Shown here piece by piece: positions 35,836-44,127 of a stretch of 64,000 nt of DNA. Source of the stretch: Syntrophobacterales bacterium (GTDB lineage Bacteria > Desulfobacterota > Syntrophobacteria > Syntrophobacterales > Thermodesulforhabdaceae); the NCBI GenBank assembly GCA_026417655.1, contig JAOACS010000031.1, positions 62,001-126,000 of the forward strand, given 5' to 3'. Each line of letters begins with the position of its first letter. Position 1 is the stretch's first letter. The translations under genes and the position numbers were made by a program. The notes beneath the pieces were generated by a model that saw only the letters and a program-made list of their open reading frames with translations, made no database searches and was not told the origin of the DNA.

Positions 35836-36417
35836 GGGCCTTGAAAATAGTTCTGTAAAACTTCTTAACCGCTCCCGCTCCCTTTCGGGAGTAGCGAGCA
35901 TTTTGTGAATCCACTTAAAATAGGGGAGATAGGGTTTTGAAAGGGAAAAGATAAGAGCAGCAAGAAGGTAGCTCAAAATAAAGATTAGGGTATATCGGGC
36001 CGATGAGCCTAAAAAGGGAATAGGAAAAGGAATGGGAATGGCAATATCACTATACCACCTCTGCATCCACCCAAGAGCGAAAGGAGCTGGCCAAAGAGAT
36101 GCAGCCGAATAGGCCACCGAAAGAAAGAAAAGTCTTCCAAAGGCTTCATTCGCCTGTTCATTGAAGGATTCATAGGCTTCCTTGTCACCTGCTTTAATTG
36201 CGTCTATTGAAAGATTGTTCCATTTCACTAGATCATCGTTCAACCTTTCAACGTATTTACGGTTGATAAGGAAAGCTATAGAGAGGGTAGTTTGACCTAT
36301 CAGGACGCTAGTTAGAGCTAATAAGAAGGTTCCCAAAAAAAAACTGGCGATAGGATCCGGTAGGATTCTGAAAAGGGCCATACATATTGGATCTAACGCT
36401 TCATAGAATCTCTCCAT
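35830..36417 (-). CDS. Small membrane protein, possibly Oxa1/EMC3-superfamily-like
   Basis: The 195-residue protein has TM1 at about 20-50, a charged helical hairpin (YVERLNDDLVKWNNLSIDAIKAGDKEAYESFNEQ region, about 53-92), then TM helices at about 94-118 and 140-162, and a basic tail. The layout of one helix, a cytoplasmic coiled coil, and two more helices recalls DUF106/EMC3-type membrane insertases, and AGDKEAYE resembles the GD.EA segment there; this is a weak match. It follows the TauE gene on the same strand with a hairpin in the 61-bp gap. AAGGAG precedes the ATG. Confidence 0.7.
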   Translation of the reverse strand: MERFYEALDPICMALFRILPDPIASFFLGTFLLALTSVLIGQTTLSIAFLINRKYVERLNDDLVKWNNLSIDAIKAGDKEAYESFNEQANEAFGRLFFLSVAYSAASLWPAPFALGWMQRWYSDIAIPIPFPIPFLGSSARYTLIFILSYLLAALIFSLSKPYLPYFKWIHKMLATPERERERLRSFTELFSRPL

Positions 36418-36443
36418 AGAAGGCTCCTTCTAGTGAAATTAAG

Positions 36444-36465
36444 GGTGGGAGAATATCCTCCCACC
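36444..36465 (-). other. Intra-operon hairpin
   Basis: GGTGGGAG, a 6-base loop, CTCCCACC: a perfect 8-bp stem between the TauE gene stop and the following small membrane protein gene. On the minus strand only a weak T-run follows (CTTAATTT), so it may attenuate or protect the upstream mRNA; on the plus strand TCTTGTTTT follows. Confidence 0.5.
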
Positions 36466-36478
36466 TCTTGTTTTAAGT

Positions 36479-37660
36479 TTACGGTATAATGGATTTTCCT
36501 AAAAACCCTTCGCTAGTATATTTAATGCCAACATAGAGGGCTAGGACTACGAAAAGTCTCTTTAACCAGATATCGGGAATGTATTTCTGAGTCATAGGAC
36601 CTATGATAGATCCGACAAAAATACCCACAAGTTCAGTCCCTATGAGAGGCCACCACACTATAACCCCCTGAACCATGTAATTAAATATACTAGTCACCAT
36701 ACTAACCAACACTGCAAAAGCAGAGGTTCCTGCAGCTATGAACATGGGAAGCTTCATAACGTCGGTCATAAGCGGAACGAGTAAAAAGCCACCTCCTACA
36801 CCTATGAGAGCCGATATAGCCGCAACGACAAGTCCACCAAAAGCACCAAGTATAAGATTAAAACTGAACTCGACCCCGTAAAAGCTAATGGTGCATTGAG
36901 TGGGCCTTAGACAAACAAGCTTTACTCCTTCACCCTTTGTGGCGCCCTGGCGAGCTGCCTCCTGAAAACGTTTTGCGGCTTCCTGGGTTTTTCTGCGCTT
37001 CTCCAAAGCCCTTTGAGTTGTGCCATAATACATAAATCCAGCCACCACAAATACGATGAGGCCAAAAAGTCCGGTATAGGTTTTGGCTGTAATCTTACCG
37101 GCTGTCAACCATGGTATTATGGTAGCTCCCACTATAGATCCTACTCCTAAAGCGACTCCGAGGGGTAAACAAAGCTGCCTCGATTTGGCATAGGAAATAG
37201 AGGAGATGATGGCACTCAATCCTACAAGGAACTGATTGGAAACTCGGATGGTATCGGTTATGAACTTATTGAGGGCTTTGTTAGTATCCTTAAAACTTTT
37301 GGCATAATCTCCAAGACCAAAGACTGTTATGTGCCCAACTCCGGCCATAATGCCACCAAAGGCTCCAACGGTAGAAAAAATCCAACCAACCCATAAAGCC
37401 CATAGAAAAGCAAGAAGGTAGGATGGCTTGGGGGCACCAGGAATATCTAGATATCCCCTAGGTGCCTCTGGATTGATACAGCCCTTTTTCACTTCAGCAG
37501 AGCATTTAGGGGTGCTGGCTACGATATCGGAAAGTTTCTTAGAAAGGCCTGAAATGCTCCCAACTTTCTCCTGGGCTAAGCCCTTGTGAATGAACCCAAC
37601 CCACCCTATAAACAGAGAAACCAAAGCGATTATTAACATAACTTTATACCGCTTCTTCAT
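36479..37660 (-). CDS. TauE/SafE-family anion permease
   Basis: The 393-residue protein has about nine transmembrane helices. The two family repeats are visible: GGIMAGVGHITVFGL and later FGGLVVAAISALIGVGGGFLLVPLM, the second being the TauE/SafE hallmark. An N-terminal helix and a periplasmic stretch (KCSAEVKKGCINPEAPRGYL) and a soluble insert (RALEKRRKTQEAAKRFQEAA) make it longer than the usual 250-residue form. Members export sulfite, sulfoacetate or related anions. ATG at 37660 is chosen since GGAGG lies 9 bases upstream; 37678 is the alternative. A sigma-54 promoter is 70 bp upstream. Confidence 0.9.
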   Translation of the reverse strand: MKKRYKVMLIIALVSLFIGWVGFIHKGLAQEKVGSISGLSKKLSDIVASTPKCSAEVKKGCINPEAPRGYLDIPGAPKPSYLLAFLWALWVGWIFSTVGAFGGIMAGVGHITVFGLGDYAKSFKDTNKALNKFITDTIRVSNQFLVGLSAIISSISYAKSRQLCLPLGVALGVGSIVGATIIPWLTAGKITAKTYTGLFGLIVFVVAGFMYYGTTQRALEKRRKTQEAAKRFQEAARQGATKGEGVKLVCLRPTQCTISFYGVEFSFNLILGAFGGLVVAAISALIGVGGGFLLVPLMTDVMKLPMFIAAGTSAFAVLVSMVTSIFNYMVQGVIVWWPLIGTELVGIFVGSIIGPMTQKYIPDIWLKRLFVVLALYVGIKYTSEGFLGKSIIP

Positions 37661-37729
37661 CGCTATATACCTCCACATGAGAACGTTTGACCCTTCCTTG
37701 GGAATCCCCTGAGACGGAGTATTTTTGGA

Positions 37730-37744
37730 GCAAACCTCGTGCCA
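37730..37744 (-). promoter_or_regulatory. Sigma-54 (-24/-12) promoter for the TauE operon
   Basis: Read on the minus strand: TGGCAC (37744-37739), GAGGT, TTGC (37733-37730), a full consensus match with correct spacing. It points toward the TauE gene. Confidence 0.78.
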
Positions 37745-38003
37745 TAGACCATTATGTATTAGATACTCTTTTGCTTGATTTCAAAGAATACTTTAGGTGA
37801 AAAAAAAGTTTGCTAAGCAAGATATTTTTGCTCCTAGCACGTCGAAGGTTTCCACTGCTAGTGGTCACCTAATAGATTAACCTGTAGCTTTGGAGCTTCG
37901 CTACTTAGGACATATTTCCTAATAAATTATAGTGGCATCAAGGTTGCAGGCTAAACCAAGACGGCAAGTTCTATTCAAAGAACTCTTACAAGGAGTAGAA
38001 AAT
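37745..38003. other. Divergent intergenic region with palindromes
   Basis: The region between the sigma-54 promoter and the molybdoenzyme gene has TTGCT-A-AGCAA at 37810-37820, about 90 bp upstream of the predicted minus-strand start, and CCACT-GCT-AGTGG at 37852-37864, next to the octamer GTCGAAGG at 37841-37848. These are candidate activator sites for the TauE promoter or for the divergent molybdoenzyme gene. No clear sigma-70 promoter was found for the latter. Confidence 0.4.
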
Positions 38004-40100
38004 ATGGTAAGGAATATCTTTAGTCTATGTTTTATGTGCACCGTCCGTTGCCCCATAAAAGTAGAAGTAGAAAACGGTCAGGTCAAGTGGATTGAGGGTA
38101 ATCCTCATGTACCAGGTATGGAAGGAAGTCTATGTCCAAAGGGTGTTGCCGCTACAGCTCTTTTGAATGACCCAGAGAGAATCCAGGGACCAATGATCAG
38201 AGTGGGACCAAGAGGTGCAGGAGAATGGCAAAGAGTTTCCTGGGATAGAGCTTTGAACCTGGTATCCAGTAAACTTCAGGAAATTTCCCAAAAATATGGG
38301 CCAAGAAGTATCGTATGGGGAGAGCGAGTAAATCTTGCTACTCACGTTAACAAAACCTTCATGAAACTTCTAGGATCCCCCAATTACTTCTCCCACGATG
38401 CACTTTGCAAAGGCTCCATAAATACCGCTTGCCGTTCCCTATTTGGTTATACAGATCCAGAAATTGGCATTGATTATAAAAGGACAAAACACATCGTCCT
38501 TTACGGAAGAAACATTTTTGAATCCTTAGAAATTCGTCCCCTTAATTTCCTTCTTCAGGCTATAGAAAACGGCGCAAGACTTACCTACATTGACCCTCGT
38601 GTAACCGTAACAGCTACTAAGGCCCATAACTACTTTATGATACGTCCAGGAACGGATCTGGCCTTAAACTATGCCTTGATGCACGTAATTGTTAAGGAAA
38701 AGCTATACGACATAAAATTTGTTGAGCGATGGGTGGAGGGCTTTCGGGAACTGGAAGCCTTTATACAACCCTACACGCCTGAATGGGCCGAAAGGGAAAC
38801 AGGAATTCCAGCCACAAAGATAATTAATCTTGCCCGTGAGATTTCCCAGGATAAACCTTCAGTTATTTTCCATTTTGGATACCGAGGTGCGAGCCATCCT
38901 AACGAAATATACTTTCGTAGATCTATTCTTATGTTAAATGCCCTCATGGGAAGTATTGAAGCGAAAGGAGGGCTATTTTTCAAAAAGGGACCCAAGGAGG
39001 TTGGTGGAAATCCCCCTAGAAAACTTACCGAACAGGAGGGCCTTCCAAAAATAGGCGAAGTGAGATTCGATAAGGTTGGGACTGAAGTTTTCCCCCTACC
39101 TGATCCAAATCATGGCCTACCCCAGGTACTCCCCTTCGCCATACTTAACGAAGATCCCTATCCAATAAAGGCTGCAATATTTAATCGTTTTGAACCCCTT
39201 CTTTCTATACCCGATAGAAGGCTTACGGAAAGAGCCTTCGAAAAGCTTGATCTTATCGTTACAATAGATATTCAGTGGAGCGACATAGCTTGGTATTCGG
39301 ATGTTGTTTTGCCAGAATCGATTTTTTTGGAACGCACCGATTGCATCCAGCAGGTCAATGGCCTGAAACCTCAGCTCTTTTTAAGACACCAGGCGGTGCC
39401 TCCGCGCTATGATACACTGCCGGCTCCAATTATTGTAAAACGATTGGCGGAAAAGTTAGGGTTTGGAAGATTTTTCCCCTATGAGAGTATGGAAGATCTT
39501 GTTAAGTGGCAACTGGAAGGAAGTGGCTTTTCTCTAGAAGATTTTCAACAAAAGGGCTTTGTTGCTTATACCGATAAGGAAATATGGTGGGATAGAGAAA
39601 ATGGCCTTAAATTAAGGACTCCTTCTAAAAAAATAGAATTTACATCCTCTCTTCTGGAAAAGGCTGGTTACCAATCCTTTCCACCTTACGAACCTGTGAT
39701 GCCGGCCCCCGAAGGCAGATACAGACTTATGGTAGGTAGATGTGCCCAACATACCCATGTTTCCACTCAGAATAACCCATATCTTAGCGAGCTTGTGCCA
39801 GAAAATGTGCTCTGGATTAATAACCGGGAGGCCGAAAGGCTTGGTATAGGTGATGGCGATTTCGTAGAGGTTTCTTCTTCCTGCGGGGACGCGTGTCTTA
39901 AAGCTTATGTTACAGATCTCATCCATCCCGAGGCGGTTTTCATGCTTCACGGCTTTGGACATACTTCACCTTTCGCCTCTAGAAGCTTTGGCAAAGGAGC
40001 TGCCGATGCTGTACTCCAGGAGAATAGATCGGATAATGTTGGGGGAAGTCCCGCCTTCGATGATACTCTTGTGAGGGTCCGACGGGCATACAAAAGGTAG
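38004..40100 (+). CDS. Cytoplasmic molybdopterin oxidoreductase catalytic subunit
   Basis: The 698-residue protein is of the DMSO-reductase superfamily (Mo or W bis-MGD). Near the N-terminus, C9, C12, C16 and C44 (CFMCTVRC; LCPKG) bind a [4Fe-4S] cluster. C135 in SHDALCKGS is at the usual metal-ligand position. Later marks are ENGARLTYIDPRVT, IRPGTDLALNYALMH and WSDIAWYSDVVLPES, with the C-terminal dinucleotide domain (GRCAQHTHVSTQNN, LWINNREAERLGIGDGDFVEV). There is no Tat signal, so it works in the cytoplasm. The start at 38004 is preferred as AAGGAG lies 8 bases upstream; the GTG at 37932 has no such site. The closest general group is thiosulfate/polysulfide reductase-like enzymes, but the substrate is open. 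It heads a three-gene set. Confidence 0.88.
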   Translation: MVRNIFSLCFMCTVRCPIKVEVENGQVKWIEGNPHVPGMEGSLCPKGVAATALLNDPERIQGPMIRVGPRGAGEWQRVSWDRALNLVSSKLQEISQKYGPRSIVWGERVNLATHVNKTFMKLLGSPNYFSHDALCKGSINTACRSLFGYTDPEIGIDYKRTKHIVLYGRNIFESLEIRPLNFLLQAIENGARLTYIDPRVTVTATKAHNYFMIRPGTDLALNYALMHVIVKEKLYDIKFVERWVEGFRELEAFIQPYTPEWAERETGIPATKIINLAREISQDKPSVIFHFGYRGASHPNEIYFRRSILMLNALMGSIEAKGGLFFKKGPKEVGGNPPRKLTEQEGLPKIGEVRFDKVGTEVFPLPDPNHGLPQVLPFAILNEDPYPIKAAIFNRFEPLLSIPDRRLTERAFEKLDLIVTIDIQWSDIAWYSDVVLPESIFLERTDCIQQVNGLKPQLFLRHQAVPPRYDTLPAPIIVKRLAEKLGFGRFFPYESMEDLVKWQLEGSGFSLEDFQQKGFVAYTDKEIWWDRENGLKLRTPSKKIEFTSSLLEKAGYQSFPPYEPVMPAPEGRYRLMVGRCAQHTHVSTQNNPYLSELVPENVLWINNREAERLGIGDGDFVEVSSSCGDACLKAYVTDLIHPEAVFMLHGFGHTSPFASRSFGKGAADAVLQENRSDNVGGSPAFDDTLVRVRRAYKR

Positions 40101-40125
40101 TGGATGATAAAAGGAGGAGCTACTC

Positions 40126-40626
40126 ATGAGTCAATATTATCTCATGCAAGATACTAAGCGATGTATAAATTGTAAGGCCTGTGAAGTTGCTTGCAAGATA
40201 AACAAGGGACTTCCAAAGGGTCCCAAACCCTGTGAAGTAATCGCCGTTGGACCTAAGTTTATAGGCGGGTTACCGAAGGCCTTCTTCAAGTTCATGCCCT
40301 GTTTCCACTGCGAAAAACCTTGGTGCACTTCTGCCTGTCCTACGGGAGCCATGAAGAAGCGCGAAGATGGTATAGTATATGTGGATGAGTCTTTATGTGT
40401 AGGCTGTAAAGTCTGCATAGCCGCCTGTCCTTGGGGAGTTCCCCAGTGGAACCCAGAAAGGTTCAAGGTGGTAAAGTGTGATTATTGTATGGATAGACTA
40501 GACAAGGGACTTTTACCTGCCTGCGTAACCATATGCGTTACAAAATGTCTTAACTTTGGCAGAGCAGATGAGATGCCATCAATTAAGAGAGAAAGGGCTG
40601 CTAAGGCTATGGCCTATTTCGAGTAA
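40126..40626 (+). CDS. 4Fe-4S electron transfer subunit (DmsB/HycB type)
   Basis: The 166-residue protein has the four cysteine groups of polyferredoxin subunits: CINCKACEVACKINKG, CFHCEKPWCTSACPTGA, CVGCKVCIAACPWGVPQW and CDYCMDRLDKGLLPACVTIC. These bind up to four [4Fe-4S] clusters. It is the usual partner of molybdoenzyme catalytic subunits. It is 25 bp after the catalytic gene and 20 bp before the flavoprotein gene, so it likely passes electrons between them. AAAGGAGGAGC precedes the ATG. There is no membrane anchor gene nearby. Confidence 0.93.
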   Translation: MSQYYLMQDTKRCINCKACEVACKINKGLPKGPKPCEVIAVGPKFIGGLPKAFFKFMPCFHCEKPWCTSACPTGAMKKREDGIVYVDESLCVGCKVCIAACPWGVPQWNPERFKVVKCDYCMDRLDKGLLPACVTICVTKCLNFGRADEMPSIKRERAAKAMAYFE

Positions 40627-40646
40627 GATCAAGGGGGAGGAAAACC

Positions 40647-42809
40647 TTGAATGACAAAGCACCGTCTATAAGATGTGAGGTAACGCTAACCCGTGCGGAA
40701 GTGGAAAACCTTCTAGAGCGTATTTCACACCCAAGATGTCGCATGTTTGTAGAGGAGATCCTAACTCTTCTGGACGATATCTCTTGGGGAAGAGCAAAGC
40801 CAAACCATATGGATACCCTTAAAGGGCTGGCAAAAACAATTGTTAATGAAGGAGATGATGAATGTATTCAGGTGGGTAGGAAAGTTCTTGAGGTCCTAAG
40901 CCAATCAGAAGAAGTGTTTACAAGCCATATTGAGACTAAAAATTGTCCTACTGCCGATTGCTCAAGACTTACTCCAGCTCCATGCCAGATGGCCTGTCCT
41001 GCTGGTTTGGATATCCCAAGTTATGTAACTCTAATCGGTATGGGATGCGATGAAGAGGCTATAGAAATTATCCGCGAAGATAATCCCTTCCCCTGGGTCT
41101 GTGGACTTGTGTGCACCCACCCCTGTGAAGTTGTATGTGTTCGAGGAAAAATAGATACCCCCATTGCTATAAAAAATCTTAAGGGTTTCGCTGCAGAGCG
41201 AGTAATAGCAAAGGTTGGTGGTTACAAGAATCCGAAAAAGGCACCTCCAAAGGGAAAAAAAGTAGCCATTATAGGTGCAGGGCCAGCTGGTCTAACTGCC
41301 GCCTACTACCTGGCTCTAAAGGGGTATGGCGTTACAGTGATAGATGCCCTTCCCGTCGCAGGCGGTATGATGATGGTGGGTATTCCACGCTATCGCCTCC
41401 CAAGAGAGGTAATAGATCGTGAAGTGGATATGATTCGGGAGCTAGGTGTAGAATTTAAGCTTAATACACGCCTTGGCCGTGACCTTACCATTGAAAATCT
41501 AAAGGATCAGGGGTTTGAAGCTATTCTTATAGCTATAGGGGCCCACGGTTCCTACAAACTTAATATACCTGGAGAAGATGACTTCCCCCAGGTAATAAGT
41601 GCTATTGACTTCCTAAGAAAGGTTTCCCTTGAGGATCGAACCAAGCCCGGAGGTAGCGTTGCAGTAATTGGGGGAGGCAATGTTGCTATAGATGCGGCCA
41701 GAACCTGCATAAGGTTGGGCTGTAGTAAAGTCACCATAGTTTATAGACGATCTCGAGCTGAAATGCCTGCCCATGAGGAGGAGGTTCTTCAAGCGGAGGA
41801 GGAGGGTGTAGAGTTTCTTTTTCTTACCATTCCTCTATCCATTCAAGGCCGAAATGGTAGGGTAGAGAATCTAAGATGTCTCCGGGCCATACTTGGACCT
41901 CCAGATGAAAGGGGAAAAAGGAAACCTATCCCTGTTGAGGGAAGTGAATATGATCTTCCTGTGGACTGTGTTATTACCGCTATTGGTCAAGTAGTGGAGC
42001 CCAATGGACTTACCGAATTACCAGATCTTAAATGGTCTCACCGTGGAACTATTCAGGTAAATACTGTTACCATGGAGACTTCTATAAAGGGTGTTTTTGC
42101 AGCAGGTGATGTCGTTACAGGCCCTGCAACGGTAATTGAGGCGATAGGTGCTGGGAAAAGAGCCGCTGATGCTATCGATCGCTATCTTCAAGGCCTCCCC
42201 CTTCCAAAGCGACCACCCGTTCCTGTGAGAAGAAGGCAACTTCCCTTTTTAGAAGTAACGGCTATTCAAAAGATGCACCTCCAACGCCCACGGATGCACT
42301 TTCTGGATTATGACCAAAGGAAAACTACCTTCCAACAGGTAGAACTCGGCTACTCGGAAGAAGAAGCAAGGAGGGAAGCCTATCGATGTTTACGTTGTGA
42401 CGTGTGTAAACGTTGTGGAAAATGCGTGGAAGTCTGTCGAGACAGAATGAAGATTGATGCCCTACCCCTCAGTTATTTCGATTTTTATCATCCCGTCCAA
42501 ACCGATTTCAGTAAGGTAGCGGAAAAATGCATTCTCTGCGGATCCTGTGCCTATAATTGCCCTAATGACGCCATGCAGGTTAAGGAAACAGAGGCTGAAC
42601 GGGTTCTTAGTATTTGTGGCACCGAACTGAATCGTTTAAGACTTGAACACTGTGATGAATGTGGGACTCCTATAGGACCAGAAGTATACTATAATTTTAT
42701 GTTAAATCGCATAAAGGATTTGCCCAAATCTATCCCCGTAGCAAAATTATGTGCAGGTTGTGCGAGGAAAAAATCGGTAGAACTACAGGATGCCCTACCG
42801 ATACTGTAA
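40647..42809 (+). CDS. GltD-like NAD(P)H oxidoreductase with ferredoxin domains
   Basis: The 720-residue flavoprotein begins with TTG at 40647; GGGGGAGG lies 6 bases before it and the nearby ATG at 40651 is out of frame. After a unique N-terminal part of about 90 residues comes the Fer4_20 cluster domain (CQMACPAGLDIPSYV, CGLVCTHPCEVVC), an FAD site (KVAIIGAGPAGLTAAYYLA), an NAD(P) site (SVAVIGGGNVAIDAARTC), as in the small subunit of glutamate synthase and NfnB. The C-terminal part has CLRCDVCKRCGKCVEVC, CILCGSCAYNCPNDA and a zinc-ribbon-like CDECG...CAGCARK tail. It probably links NAD(P)H to the molybdoenzyme through the 4Fe-4S subunit. A bifurcating role is possible but not shown. Confidence 0.92.
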   Translation: MNDKAPSIRCEVTLTRAEVENLLERISHPRCRMFVEEILTLLDDISWGRAKPNHMDTLKGLAKTIVNEGDDECIQVGRKVLEVLSQSEEVFTSHIETKNCPTADCSRLTPAPCQMACPAGLDIPSYVTLIGMGCDEEAIEIIREDNPFPWVCGLVCTHPCEVVCVRGKIDTPIAIKNLKGFAAERVIAKVGGYKNPKKAPPKGKKVAIIGAGPAGLTAAYYLALKGYGVTVIDALPVAGGMMMVGIPRYRLPREVIDREVDMIRELGVEFKLNTRLGRDLTIENLKDQGFEAILIAIGAHGSYKLNIPGEDDFPQVISAIDFLRKVSLEDRTKPGGSVAVIGGGNVAIDAARTCIRLGCSKVTIVYRRSRAEMPAHEEEVLQAEEEGVEFLFLTIPLSIQGRNGRVENLRCLRAILGPPDERGKRKPIPVEGSEYDLPVDCVITAIGQVVEPNGLTELPDLKWSHRGTIQVNTVTMETSIKGVFAAGDVVTGPATVIEAIGAGKRAADAIDRYLQGLPLPKRPPVPVRRRQLPFLEVTAIQKMHLQRPRMHFLDYDQRKTTFQQVELGYSEEEARREAYRCLRCDVCKRCGKCVEVCRDRMKIDALPLSYFDFYHPVQTDFSKVAEKCILCGSCAYNCPNDAMQVKETEAERVLSICGTELNRLRLEHCDECGTPIGPEVYYNFMLNRIKDLPKSIPVAKLCAGCARKKSVELQDALPIL

Positions 42810-42975
42810 TTTTTTATCCTCGATGAGGACCTCTTATGAGTCATAGGTTCTTATGAGAAGGTCCCGAGATATAAGGCCCTAGCACGGTAAGATTATATTA
42901 TTAACTTGCGACACCTCAGATTTTCACGTTAACTATGGGGTGTTAATAATCTAAAGAGACCAGGAGGTTAGGATT
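42810..42975. other. Intergenic region with short direct repeats
   Basis: TCTTATGAG occurs twice 17 bases apart just after the flavoprotein gene, within a region that can fold as GGACCT...AGGTCC (about 42828-42866); it may serve as a weak terminator. The rest holds the leader of the next gene, with CAGGAGG before its ATG. Confidence 0.35.
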
Positions 42976-44127
42976 ATGAGAATACTTTTTTATTGTCGCA
43001 AAGGTTATAGGCTCTTCAATCCTAAAAGCTTCATCCTCTTTGGTGGCGCTGAAGTTGAACTTTATAATCTAGCCATGGCTATGGCTAAGGATCCTAGGTA
43101 CGAAGTATATTTTCTCTGTGAAAAGGAAAGTGGTTTTCCTTACCTTGAAACCATTTCTAATGTGAAGGTTATAAGAATTAAACCAATTACTAGAGGAGAA
43201 ATATTCTTTAAGCCATACTATTTTATACAATTACTTCTCGAAACTCTGACTCTCCTAAGACGTATTAGACCGGATATTATTTTTCAAGCCACTGCAGCTT
43301 TCGAAACAGGGCTTCTCTGGGCTCTAAAAACATCTAGTCTCTTCGTTTATAGAATTGAAAACGACTGGGATGTTAATAAAGACTATAGAAAGATGAAACC
43401 CTTCTTCATATCAAGGGTTTATGAATTAGGGCTACGACATGCCGATGCCATTATAGCCCAAACCTTTTACCAGAAAAACTTACTTAAGGAAAACTATTGT
43501 CGAGAGGCCTACGTAATCCCTAACGCTCAGCCAGTTCCATCAAAGGATGTTATTATTCCCTTTTCCGGAAGGCAATATTTCCTATGGGTTGCTCGCCTCA
43601 CAACCACGAAGCGTCCTGAAATCTTTCTCGAGTTAGCAGAACGCTACCCCTCCCGAGAGTTTGTCATGATAGCGGCCTACAATAAAGCAAATGAATTCAT
43701 AGACTCGATCCTTTCACGAGCGGCTAATCTACCTAATCTTAGGTTATACATTTCTTTGCCCTGGTCTGAGGTAGCTTCTTTCTACTCTAAAGCACTAGCT
43801 CTAGTAATCACCTTCATACCAGAAAGTGAAGGATATCCTAATGTTATGCTTGAAGCTATGAAGTATGGAACCCCAATCTATAGTCTTGAATGGAATAGAG
43901 ATTCTGTAATCACGGATAATAACTTAGGTATGGTCTTTGGCGGCGATAAGGAAGCCTTTATAAAAGCCCTTGGTCCCTTTGTAGAAGATGAATCTCAATG
44001 GAATACCTATTCTGAAAATGCCCACAATTACTCCCTAACACGTCATGATATTAAAAATATCAAAGCAAGTTACGACCAACTGTTTGAAAGCCTTTATTAT
44101 CAAAACCGCTTTGGAAAAAAGTCCTAA
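42976..44127 (+). CDS. Glycosyltransferase family 4
   Basis: The 383-residue GT-B enzyme has an N-terminal FGGAEVELYNLAMAMA loop, RLTTTKRPEIFLELAERYPSREF and the donor-site stretch PESEGYPNVMLEAMKYG (EX7E-like). It probably adds a sugar to the polysaccharide made by the convergent locus. CAGGAGG lies upstream. Its last 68 bases overlap the 3' end of the convergent epimerase gene. Confidence 0.9.
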   Translation: MRILFYCRKGYRLFNPKSFILFGGAEVELYNLAMAMAKDPRYEVYFLCEKESGFPYLETISNVKVIRIKPITRGEIFFKPYYFIQLLLETLTLLRRIRPDIIFQATAAFETGLLWALKTSSLFVYRIENDWDVNKDYRKMKPFFISRVYELGLRHADAIIAQTFYQKNLLKENYCREAYVIPNAQPVPSKDVIIPFSGRQYFLWVARLTTTKRPEIFLELAERYPSREFVMIAAYNKANEFIDSILSRAANLPNLRLYISLPWSEVASFYSKALALVITFIPESEGYPNVMLEAMKYGTPIYSLEWNRDSVITDNNLGMVFGGDKEAFIKALGPFVEDESQWNTYSENAHNYSLTRHDIKNIKASYDQLFESLYYQNRFGKKS

